NCBI RefSeq assembly: GCF_964355755.1
Contig: NC_092671.1
Location: 15,046,501 to 15,110,500 of the forward strand
Direction of reading: 5' to 3'
DNA from: Antedon mediterranea
Taxonomy: Eukaryota > Echinodermata > Crinoidea > Comatulida > Antedonidae
Length of the DNA stretch: 64,000 nt
Shown here: piece after piece, positions 26,185 through 38,500 of the stretch
Layout of the letters: every line of letters starts with the position of its first letter
Numbering within the stretch: the stretch's first letter is position 1
Program-made: the position numbers and the translations under genes
The notes under the pieces: model-generated
The model's database searches: none
What the model was told of the DNA's origin: nothing
Seen by the model: the letters and a program-made list of their open reading frames with translations, nothing else

Positions 26185-29100
26185 GGGTATGTTCAGACCC
26201 ACGGAGTTATGGTGGAGTTATTTACGCAAGACGTACGGTAATCCGTGGCGTTAAAAGCCAAGGTGTTGAGACACAACGACCAACATTCCAATGCCATGCG
26301 TTTAAAATACTCTGATCAGGTCAAAACAGATAGAACTATATGTATACATTCATGGAAATTCATGAAAGTTAACATCGTTTACATTGTAACTGTACTGTAC
26401 TGGATCAATTTCTATGTTTTTCTTCTTTCTTTCCTCCACTTTTTTGTGGCTCCTGTATCTCTAAAATGTGTTAACATAACATTTCATAACTTTGTCAACA
26501 TATGAACATTTATATGAAGTTGTGCAGCATGTATTTTTTAAATACGTCAGAGTTGCGCAACATAACTTACTTGCGATTTTATGAATTTCAATGATTGATC
26601 ATATTAAAAACCAAGCATAATTTTTTTTTTACACTTTGTGAAAATTTAAGTCACATCAAGGGCAAACTTTTTGTGGATTAAAAATGGCATGTTTTACAAG
26701 AAGTTACGCGCGCACGCGCATTTAAAATTTCAAGATGCGCAAAATTTATTTCTAATCAACTTTGTACGCGTTTCATGTCATTTTAAGCATGTCAAAAATT
26801 CCCACGGATGCGCAAATTTTGCGCGCGCGGTGTACACAAAGCGTGAAATACGTCAATGTTTTACGTAAATCATATTTTTCCAGCCTTTTATAGTAATTTT
26901 ACCAAATATGGAACCATTTCGACTTAAAATTATGTCAATATGAGCATGTCGAATTGGACAATTTGCGCATGTTTTTGATGAAAAAGTTCAAAAATTCGTC
27001 AAAATCATGCCCTTTTTTAAACAGTCGTAGTTTCTAAACTAAACGGTGAAAGTTATTTTTATTACATATTCTGGAAGTTGATGAGTTGTAGATATCGGTT
27101 CATGCTTTAATATGGCTAACCGGACATTGTGACGTCATCGTATGGCCACGCGAATATAAAATATAGGATTTTTGTATCTTTCGTCATAGCTCATCACATT
27201 TAATAGAGTGCATCTCCACTTATCTGTTTTTCATTTTCATCCCGATTTTTATATTTTCTAGGTCAATCAACTATCTTTCGCATGAGTTAAAAATATTTTA
27301 ATTTTTATGACGTCATGATGTCTAAAAATGTAAATAACCTGGGTCACTTATTTTCATCTTTACAGTAAATTTTAATCTGTTATAGCTCGTCAGAATAAAA
27401 CGTGATAATCATGATTAAAACATTTTCAGGAAGGTATTGGATTGTAGATACGAATTCATGTGAACATTTTGCCAATTAGATGTTGTGACATCATCATATG
27501 GCCAGTTAAATAAAAAAAGTCGTATTTTCATCTTTTGCATTACATTTAAAAGAGCGCGCATCAATATTTCACATATTCAAATTTCTTAAACACGTTAATA
27601 TGTTGTTGCTGAGATAATTTCCTTCCGAAATTGCTACCTTAGTTTTTCATTTTGAAACCGTCAACATTAAAAATTGGAATAAATAGCGGGTCCCGTAATT
27701 TCACCTATTCTACACTGTATGTGATATGTACTGTATACAGATTATACTGTGTATGGCCCCGTTTCTGCTGCCAAAAATATACCGTATATATACGGTATAT
27801 TTTATATACGGTATATTTTTTGGCAGCAGAAATGGGTCTCATAAAAAATATACCGTATATATTTGCGGTATATATACTGCATAAATATCCCCATCGTTTG
27901 TGGATATTATACGGTATATTCCAAAATATACCGTATATTTCGTTCCCCGTTTCTGCTGCACTCAAAATATACCGTAAATGTGACCCGACTCATGACACGA
28001 GGTCAAAAACTAACAGAGCGCGACGCGTTTGTTTTGGTTTTTCTGCTGCATTGAAAGTTGAAAAACACGTGTAAAAGCAAGCAACAGATCAAAATGTCAC
28101 TGTGGACCGAACAAATCACTATTTTTGCAATTCAATTGTGGGGGGAAGCGAAAGTTGGGGGGAGACTGCATGGCAACAGAAGAGATACCGAGATTTTAAT
28201 TACAATAAATCGAATGTTCTTACACGACAACAACGTGATGTAAAATCATGGTAAAATACTGTATAATAGAAAATGGAAATTATAACGGCAATATAGGATA
28301 ATATAGCATAATATAAACTCAATTTGAATAACAGAGTTTATTTATAGTGACATTTCTAGATGGTGCTTGTATGTGCAGTGTAAATTCGTTGCCACTTCTG
28401 CTCATTAGATTTAAAATAGAAAGCAATGCTACGACGTTTTGAGAAACCATCATTGTTTTTGTCAGCATGTACCGGTAGGTAAAAACCTCACTACACGAGG
28501 TCAATCCATACTTCCGTCTCACGAAATGCATTTTGGGTAATGAAAGCCAACTTTTTTACAACCCACCCACGAAGTATGTGCAGCGGAAACGGTGCACGAA
28601 TTTCATATACGGTATATATACGGTATATTTATACGGTATATTTATACGGTATATTTATACGGTATATTTTGGGTTGGCAGCAGAAACGGGCCCTATGACA
28701 CAAAATAACAGAATTCAGCAATAACAACATATCATATTCTTCAGTTCAGGTCATAATGCCATAATCTTTTTCTGTGTGCAATATTCCAACGTATGACGTG
28801 CACGTGGCGTTTGTCGTGCGGATAACTAACTCGTCAAAGTGACGAGTTTCATGTCTAGTTTGTTTTTTTTATTTATATAATGTTTACCTTCAAATATACT
28901 GATTTGTTCTTACTACTTGTAGAATTGCATTTTAATTCAAAATAATTTAAAACGGACAATTATCTGATTAATTGATTTAATTTATGAAAATATCATATCA
29001 CTGACGCTAACTTTACTGTTCTTTAAAATATGAACCTGAAAATACATTTGACATAGCTATTTCGCTGTCGTATCATAGGGTACGGGTATGTAGTTGCTGT

Positions 29101-29317
29101 CTGCTAATCGTGGTCGTGTATTTTTATTGGTTAAGGTTAAAATCACTGATGCATCACTGGATTAGGGTTATGAAATCTACCCTCTTCCGCTAGAGTTATT
29201 AACGCCACTGGCGCGGAGTAACAACTTCCTAACGCTAATCCGCGGCATGGTTCAGACACAAAAATATGTACGCCGCTTGCTTAACTCCACCATAACTTCT
29301 TGAGTCTGAACATACCC
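26185..29317. mobile_element. PIF/Harbinger-like non-autonomous element, 3.1 kb
   Basis: Terminal inverted repeats of about 38 bp: left GGGTATGTTCAGACCCACGG, right (reverse-complemented) GGGTATGTTCAGACTCAAGA, both continuing into GTTATGGTGGAGTTA. TAA flanks both sides (26182-26184 and 29318-29320), matching the 3-bp TWA duplication of PIF/Harbinger elements. No transposase or Myb-like ORF is visible. The interior includes a CpG-rich run (26700-26860, GCGCGCACGCGC and TGCGCAAA words) and the nested element 27755-28692. Confidence 0.7.
27755..28692. mobile_element. Nested inverted-repeat element with ATACGGTATAT arrays
   Basis: Inverted ends: left CCCCGTTTCTGCTGCCAAAA, right TTGGCAGCAGAAACGGGCCC, with TAT on both outer sides. 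The end motif recurs internally (inverted at about 27821, direct at about 27944), so 27755-27837 alone is an almost perfect palindromic mini-element. Many TATACCGTATAT/ATACGGTATA words fill both subterminal zones (27778-27975 and 28605-28665). No coding capacity. Confidence 0.65.
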
Positions 29318-29329
29318 TAAGTGTACAGT

Positions 29330-30735
29330 CAGATACTAAGTTCAAGGCTTGGTGAGATATAATACAACATTTTTTGTTGCTAATATCCTCCTCATGAGGA
29401 CGATCAAAGTTCATCGACACTTGAGAAACTTAACAGTTCTTTTCAGAACTGAATATACATGGTGCACCGCAACATTTATATCAAATATTTGAATCCAGGA
29501 ATTTTGACAAGAAATAGTTACATTCATCATTTTAATTGTTTAGTAAGTCTGTATTTTAACAACCTTTAGTAAATGAAGTCCTGCAACATCTTTTTTTTTT
29601 AGCATTTTAGATTTCTTGGTTTAATATCTCATTAGTAGAAAGTACCATATTACACATTGTCATGCAAAAATTAATCCATCTCTCACAAAAACAATTTAAC
29701 TGATCAAATTTTCAATAATTCATCTATTATCTTTAATAAGGCCCTATGCATGTTGATGGTACAGACTGTCAAGACGTGCAAATGCGATTAGTATACTGCT
29801 TTATCTATTCTGTTCTGATAAGTTAAAAAGTTATCAGAATATAAGCATCTCAATGCACGATTTCAAAGAATCCGACATAGATCTGCAAAATAAAGTAAAC
29901 ATTGTATTATTTATATTATTATCATTTGTCCACTAAGCTGTCTTTCACTATAATTATATAAATTATTATATCGTTTTGTGGCATCTTTTTCTTGACATGT
30001 GTAAGGCAGACAAGCATTCAAATATTTAGGCACTAGAGACTGATAATACAAGCTTTTTTTACAATTTTGTATTTTACACCTTCCTTACATTTTAATTGGT
30101 TAGTAATAGTATGAATATGATTAAAAAGTGCTCATTAACTACATGCTTTTAATTTAGTATTTCTTACAGTGATTAATATCCTATAAATTATAGTAACCTG
30201 TATTTTAACTGTACTGTAGTAAGCTGCCGTATTTAGGTACTTAATGAAATTCTGCAATTTTTTTTCTCAAGGCTAATGAGTAATTTATAATTTCAGAGAA
30301 CGATAATACTCGATAGATACATTCTTTGATGCAATTGGCTACTGCTGCTACTTCTACTACACTAGTAAATGATACAAACCCAATTGCTTTTTGATCATAC
30401 ACAGCATGGTAACTGTGTTACATAGCGACTTATATGCTGTTAGGCCATTAAGCTAGGCATGAGACTGTCCTTCAGTACTATTAGTATTCTCAGACTGCTA
30501 TCCAATAATATTGTATCATCATAACAATAATATATAGGAGGTGCCTTTTCTTGTACAACCGTACAATTCAAACAATAAGGTAAATTTTAATATACAAATT
30601 TTGTGATAATATTTTTATTTAGTTAAGTCCTTACAGTATATGGTATCTTATGAAAGAATATGACACTTGACTGTTGTCAATTAGTTTAAAGTACTGTACA
30701 GTACTTTATTTCTGTACACAATTTGTTCTTTAAAG
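29330..30735. other. AT-rich non-coding stretch
   Basis: No gene, tRNA-like box or inverted-repeat element recognised. Confidence 0.4.
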
Positions 30736-30737
30736 TG

Positions 30738-30905
30738 CACACGGACAAACCCTGTACACTGGACCTACAGTTTATAGTCCTTCTCCGAGTACTATTCCAC
30801 CACCAGAACTAGAGCGAGTCGGCCTCGAACCCATGCCGATATTGTTGGCTCTTTAGGTACGTTAAGCGGCGCCCCTGCCTTAACCACTCAACCATTTAAC
30901 TACAA
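30738..30905 (-). mobile_element. tRNA-derived SINE-like element
   Basis: On the minus strand there is an A box TGGTTGAGTGG (complement of about 30884-30894), then a B box GGTTCGAGGCC (complement of about 30821-30831), which matches the GGTTCGANNCC consensus exactly. About 50 bp separate the boxes, longer than in most tRNAs, and no cloverleaf is evident. About 80 bp of unrelated sequence follows. A pol III-derived SINE fragment is the simplest reading. Confidence 0.6.
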
Positions 30906-30909
30906 AATC

Positions 30910-32460
30910 CATATCAAGCTTGCTATATTTTCAGGTTTAATTTTCTCTTAATTTTCTTGATTGATTTTAGGTAGAGAATTTTTAAGTGTACAGGAACATG
31001 ATTTACCAATGTTTATTGTGTAGATCTAACTAATTTGTTTACATACAATAAAACGCTACTGTAAATTACACTACTAATTTACTATTGAAACATTCACGCA
31101 AAAGAAATGTGATGTTCAATGCCTCTTTACCGAGTATCGGGTTTCTTTTTCATTATTTTTGAAAGCCTTGAAAAACCAAACTCTTAGTTATATGACAGAG
31201 ATTCGTTTCAAAGATGTGATCAAACGTCATCTCAAACCCACAAATATCAATGTTGAAACCTGGGAGCCTAAATCAAACTGCAGGAAGGCTATTTCGCAAA
31301 AAAAGTACTTTCTATCAAGAAAAAAAACGAGAAGACACACAATATACTCAATACAATCAAAGATCATCTTTGTACACACTGCGAAAAAAAAAAGAAAGAA
31401 AGATCCTTCTGCGACAGAAGTGACTCTTGTACTAGAAGAAAAAGAATAATACTACTGCTGTACAATAGAATGTGTTTTTTTTTGGAATGCTTTACTGAAG
31501 GAATATTTTTATTATAAGTCTAGTAGAAATACTTAATGGTATCCGCTCATTATTGGGGGACTGTGTTTGATAGATTTCATTCATCCTTTATGAAAGCTTA
31601 CTAAAACTACTAAACCAAAGACTTGACTGAGGCTACAAAATGAAAACGAAAATATTTCCAGATTTCTACTGTATTACCGGCATATCAGTGTAGTATCGAA
31701 GCATCAGTATGTACAGATAGATAATGAAAGAAGGTGATCTGCATAAAATTCTACTTTGGTAGTCTGTAGGCGTAGAGAACGTGTTAAAGAAAATTACTAT
31801 AATTCTGTTCAAACTGCACACACAATCAATTTTCTTGAAACCATAATGCTGAATAATAATGCAAATATAAATATAATTGCATTGTGCTAGAGTACTATTG
31901 ATGTTAGTATACAGTGTTTATAGGATTTTTATGAGGGATATTTTATCCAGAAAACAAAACTTTTTCATGGCATATTTTCTTCCAAAAAGGGCAAAAACCG
32001 GATTACACTCTTGGTTTTACCCCTTATCAATTGCAGTATATTGTACTGTCACTTTTCTATAATTATAAATAAATATTGGATACCATTGCCAAATTAAAAA
32101 ATTCCATTATCAGAACCACAAATCTGTGAATATTTATTTATTAATGTAATTGCAAACAATGAAATTCACGAACTTATCTCAAGAGTCAACTTGATAAGGT
32201 TGCTGAGCAACACAGGGCATGATGGGAGTATTGAATCTGATTGCCCTGTTTGCTGATCACTGTGATATGCAGTGTCAACACATAAAACAAACCATTTAGA
32301 TCATGTGACTAACAAACGGCGTGTATTTTGTAGTAGATCATATTTGGTTCTATATTGTTTGTAATGCTTGGTGTTTAAGTTGTTTTTTTATCCATACTAA
32401 ACGGTAGATCATTTACCAGATATAAATTGTATATCTTACTCGATATGAGTTTAATGTATT
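30910..32460. other. AT-rich non-coding stretch upstream of the acyltransferase
   Basis: No exon recognised. The Lys-rich open frame at about 31159-31449 lies over poly-A-rich sequence and lacks any domain signature, so it is not called. Confidence 0.35.
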
Positions 32461-32505
32461 AGTCGTACAAAACAAGCAATTTAGGTGGAATTCCAGATTT
32501 CAACC

Positions 32506-35500
32506 ATGTCTTTTTTTGCAATCACAGCAAAGCGTAAGTGAACAAAGATGATTCTGTTCAATTTTTAGAGCTTGAAGGCTTTTTCTCTAGCCCTCTTTGG
32601 TTAATTATCAGTAGCTGTACGGTAGGTTTCATTAGACGATGTACCATTATCTAGGCTTAATTTGTTAGATGAGGCTGGTGGGGATGGCTGCTTATATTCA
32701 CTAACCACCAGGCACAAAGAAATATCGGTTGAACAGCCCAAATTGATTGATGTTCTACCATATATCTGTATTTTTCAGCATTTAACAAGTTGTCATGCCC
32801 TTTATGTATTGCAGCAGTTTAAATGCAATGCCTGTTTTTCTCTTTAACCTTTAAAAGTTATGATGCTCTAGGCTGAATAATAGGTTCTGATTTTTAGTGT
32901 ACCAAGTTTTTTTTCCATGCAAATGTGCCTTTTGCACAGGACCTTGTGGCCAAGTGTCCAAAAGATGAGCCTTCTCACACACCTACGTTCATTATTTAAT
33001 TACCCATGATTTTACATTTTGCTGAGAATAAGATGGTCCTTTCACCATGGGCCATAGACGTTAGATTGTTATAAATAACATCATAATGCATTTAATAGAT
33101 TTTAAATGTATGAGGATTATCCTGATCCATAGGAATGTGGTAGAGAGAGAGAGATAGATTAAAATACCTTCATAAATTTATCAAGATCTCAACAATCATC
33201 CAATGGCCCTTTGGCACATACTGAATACTGAACAGTCTATATATCAGCATATATTGCTATCATTCATAACTTGGTAATAATCTCTAGTATGTATTCACAT
33301 TATGCAAAATCTAATAATCTGAATGAAATAGCCGGGGGCCACATATGAGGTCCATATTTTCATTCTACCTAGTCATTTCTGCTTTCTAGAAGTAAATGTG
33401 TATGCCTCTAGGCTGAGTTCAACCAAATAAACTTATTACTGTAGTACCTGAACCTTTTTTTTTCATAGCTTAAAAAGATTGGGCTATAAGTACAGTATAT
33501 GAAGACAAATAAAAATATTTCAAATAAATCTTAAATTGTTTAGCTTCAAAATCTATAAATAGTTTTTGTGTCTGATAATTAAATTAAATTTTAAATTAAA
33601 TTGACCAATACTGTTCAGATTATTTATAGAGTGCTTTCATAATTGTAAAGCAAGGTCAATATAATTATGTAATGGCATAACTTCATTAAAGACACTGAGA
33701 AGTGTCACAGATTACTTAACAAACAAAAGCTCAGTGTCCATAAGAAGTGGCTTTCACTAATCTTTTTAGTTCATACAATACAAAACCATAACTCAGTTTG
33801 TGCTGGGTTAAAATCTGATAGTGTAGTGACTCCTCCTTTCACTTTTCACTTGATGCGATACTGTACTGGTTTTTTTTTAATACTTTTTATGAATTTAAAT
33901 TTTAATTTAAATAAAATATTAACTTTTGAAAACAGCTTTGGATCTGGCCCAAAAAAAGAGGTTGGGAGTTTCTGGTTTTCTTTGTGTTGTGGGAGACAAT
34001 GTTGATTGACTAATGATGACCATCAAATCGTCAAACTTTTTTCATCTTTTTTTTAATCCCATATTTGCCACCTAAAAATAAATTATGCTCTTTTAAATAC
34101 AGCAAAAAACTGTTCTTTTGTTAAACATGATTTTGTTTTCCATAAAAAAATGTGGAATAGATATTATTTTGACAATATTTATGGTCGTATATCTTTCTAT
34201 TCTCATCACTTTCCATTAGTACTGTCTGATTTTGCATTAAAACAATGACAACATTTCTTTATATTGCTCTTAATTGCCATTTCTAATTTGGTTTAAATGC
34301 CAAGACAACTTGTGTATGATGTGTGTATTTTTAGGCTACTCGTCTTGTAATAAATGTACTGCCATCATAGAGCGTGCAATGTTATGACATTTTAACATGT
34401 AATTGCCATTGCTTCTCACAGATACACATTAATGTTTAAGCAATACAAGCATTTGACCCACTTCTTATCTTGTCAATAAAATCATGTACATTTCTATACA
34501 ATATTCAGTTCAGTATATCCTGGCTTGTTATTAGCTTGAATAAACAATCCATTTTAAATCACAAAGTGTGGTATCGGCATCAGCAGCATGCAATATCATG
34601 ATATTTTTAAAATAAATTCCCAGAGCGCTGTTTATTATTCATGGTTTTTGAGGGAGGTGTTTATTTTTTGGGTATAAAATGGTAACATACTGTAATTAAC
34701 TTTAAAAATTGTATCAGTCAAGAAATTCTACTATAAATAGATATTTGTTATAATACAGTATTTTGTGTATATATGAATGTGACTGTATTTGGGCTAGTGT
34801 TGCCCGAAAGCTCTGCTAACTTTTCTGGCTGTTTACTTTATCGTTTTGATTTAGCTTTTCGCTTCTTTTTTTTTTTGTATCTCCATTGAGATCCAGCCAC
34901 TGATACCCACAGCATTGTCATTTTTTTCAGTAATTTGCCTTTGGATTTATATATATGAATGTGACTGTATTCAATATACTGTATTCAAGTGGATTTTTTC
35001 AATGCGGGATGTTTACTTATTATTATAATGATTTTTTAGTATAATAATATAACTCCATTTTAAAAGTATTATACAATATTAAAACTTGATTTGACACTGT
35101 GACTTGTCTCATCCTGAGGATGTTTTATTTTGTAAGGCTACGTCCCCAATTGTTGAATAATAGTTTTTAGTATAGTACTGACATGGCCATTTTCACTTTT
35201 ATATGTGATACTGTAAATTTTATTTAGTATCATTATTCTGTCATTCTTATTTTATTGCTTTAATTATAGTCTTTTTATTGTCATCGTACTGTAATTAAAA
35301 ATTAAAAGCCAATTTAACATTTGCATGTGGAAACTTCCATAAATTATTTATTGGTTGCCAAACAAAACTGCACTGACTACTCTGCTTGTGAAAATAAATG
35401 TCATTGTGGTATTAATAAACAATAATACTGTGTTTAGTATGAGAAATGATACTGTACGCAGTGGCGTAACGCAGAGGCCTAAAGGCCAATTTACACAGAC

Positions 35501-38500
35501 AAGTGGTAGCGGTAAGCGGATAATTATGTAGCTTGTCCCACATCGAGTCGGTATCTATCCTGAGCGGAAACCGCCCATCCCCTCCGCGTTGTGTGTAAAA
35601 TGGTCATAAGGAATAAGATTCTATATTTTTATTACCGTTACTGCTCGTCTGTGTAAATTGGCCTTATGACCGCTGGAGGCCTCGGGTGTTTTTAGCCTTT
35701 TTTGACCTTTAATGCCTGTTTTTTCCTCTGTGCACTGCTCAGGGGCACCCATAAGATCCGGGGCCCCTGGGTTTAGCCAATGACTGTACGTTCAGTAACT
35801 GTACAATAAGATAGGTATTGGCACAATAGTGAAGGTTTAGCCAATGACTGTACGTTCAGTAACTGTACAATAAGATAGGTATTGGCACAATAGTGAATAC
35901 ACTAAACCAATCCTGCATTATATATTAAAGGTGATTAGAAAGGCTCAAATTAGAAAGGCTCAAATTTGATAAACTTGATTACTCAACCTGCGATATCCTG
36001 AATACTAATGAGTAAGATTGGAAATAGCTGAATTCCCAGGTGATCTTTATTAGCTTAGGAATATCGCCTTAATAGCCAAGAATCCAATTATCTTGATTTT
36101 ACAGTGCAAATAATGTGTTCTACAGTAATTTGTAAATGCTTTAAACCTATAATAATATCAAATGAGATTATTGCTTATTTCAACATAGAAAAGAATGATT
36201 TCTTTATATGTAAATAAACTAGTTTGAGACTAAGATAAGAGAAGACAAGGATTTCTCTGAATTATAGCAAACGTTTTATAGTGTTGTTCTCAATTTTGAT
36301 GAACTTCAATATTGGGACTGTAGACGTGGAGTCTCATAACTATCATATAATTGTATGTTGCATCTGTATCCATTTGCATTTTGTTTTAGTATTATAATTC
36401 TTTTTCTTTTTTATCATAGAAGAAGAAAATGAGGGGGAGACACAGCCCCATTCTGATGGCAGTAGTGGCATCTCTTCCTTATATAAGCATGGTAAGCAGT
36501 CATTCTTTAAATTTTTTATTTATTTGGTTGTTATCACGCAACTTGACAAATTTATTATGTCCAAACCTCATGCTACAAATTGAAACATGCGGATTTGTTT
36601 ATGGAAGTTTTAAGACATCAAGTCATTATTTATCACAGCTTAGGGTATACGATAAAAATCCTTTCAAAAATCTACTTATTTTATAAATATATTAAAAATT
36701 TAAACCAAACACACCTTTAATACTATTTAATGTAGACAGATGTTAATATAGCATATTACTGCTCTTTTTACAGTAAATTAATGTCTCATTATAGATATTT
36801 TATGAATTGTAATTAATTTAATTTCCGTTACATTATTAACTTCATAAATGTCTTAAAAATTATATTGCTTTGTTGTATTATGTCAATGATTGATTTGTTT
36901 ATGGAAAAATTACTATTAATAAATGTATTGAGGCTGCTCTTTTTGTAAAGTACGTACACAATATTATAATTACAAAGTCATTACACATACTCCATGCACA
37001 CACTGTACTGTAATAATCAGAATTGACTGCATCAACCAAAATGTAGAGAATGTGAGAACAATTCTGGCAATTTATTATAATTATACCAAAGATAATAAAG
37101 AGTATTTCAAGAACACTAGTTTTACACTTTATATTACAAAATTTTTAATTTTAACACTACTTGGCTTAAGCAAGAGCAACGTATCAAACATCACAACCAT
37201 CACACTACAGCATACCTTGTCTTTACATCTACTGTACCTAGAGAGAACATATGCAAATTCTATGTATTTGCCTAAAGAGTGAATGTGAGTGAAAGATATA
37301 CAGTAGAGAAACATGTTAATGTTTTTTTCACATCAGCCTGGAAAACATTTTCTAATGTCATGTCTTCTTCACATACTGCTTTAAGGCAATAGCCATAATG
37401 TCATTATGCTAATGAACATTTTGAAACCTGTACCATGTTGATTTCTTTTGAGATAACATTTAAAGGTCATGTGAATAAATTAAATCTATAATTACTCTAA
37501 AATAAATTGGCAACTGTAAATTAATTTTTATAAACGAATTATTCATTACTAAGGAAATAACGTGCTCTCCATATAAAAATTAAATATAAGATTATATCAT
37601 TTACAATATATTTCAGTTAAAATACCCAATTTATAAAAATGTCCATTTTAAATAGTTTGATATTGTTACTGTACAATACAATATTACTACATTGCTACAG
37701 TAAAGTGTTCTTTTTATACTGTAGGTACATCACTCTTAATGCAGCCACTTCTTGAAATCACATTAAAATCATCCTTAAAAGTATTATCACCTATCCATGT
37801 AAAGAGTACAATATAACTTTATTCATGGCCATAAATGAACATAAAGCCCATTAGAAAAGTATAGAATGTCATTTGCATTTCAATCACTTAAAGATGTATT
37901 GTCCCCCAAAATCATGAAAAATAAAGATTTTTAAAATCGGACTTTGAATAGGCAATTTTGCAGTTTTAATGAAGTTGTTCACTTCCATAAGAAAAAAAAC
38001 GGGGGAAAAAATTATTTCACCTTTAAAAAGACAAAATAAACAGTTAAATTACCCAAAAACTCATTGTCTTCCAGACAATTTGACCATTTTTTGCTTTAAA
38101 TTACATTTTTCTCAGGTAAATAAATTTTTTTCAGACCCAATTTTTTGTGAGAGTGAATAACTATAATGTGACATTAAAATAACATATTCAAAAAAAAAAT
38201 TAAAAAAAATATTTTTTTAGGCGGACAATATATCTTTAATAATGCTAACATTGTTTTCAAAACATAAAATTCTTAGATTTCCCAAGATGAAATATTATCT
38301 GATAACGAACACAATTTACTTATTCCCCAGATCAATTACACTATTGCTAATAGACACACATTGTAGTGTGCTCATGTTCTCTTCAAAATCCTTGGGTTAA
38401 GGGCGGAGAAAATCAATTTTTTGTACTTTTTGGGATACTTCTAGGTATTTTAAATATTTAAAATATAGATAGCAAACACATAGATAGTTTGTATATGTTT

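Noticed and set aside
27652-28724. Several Tyr/Ile-rich ORFs
   Set aside because: They come from ATACGGTATAT palindromes inside an inverted-repeat element.
31159-31449. 96-codon Lys-rich ORF
   Set aside because: Poly-A-rich low-complexity sequence with no domain signature and no splice-compatible neighbours.
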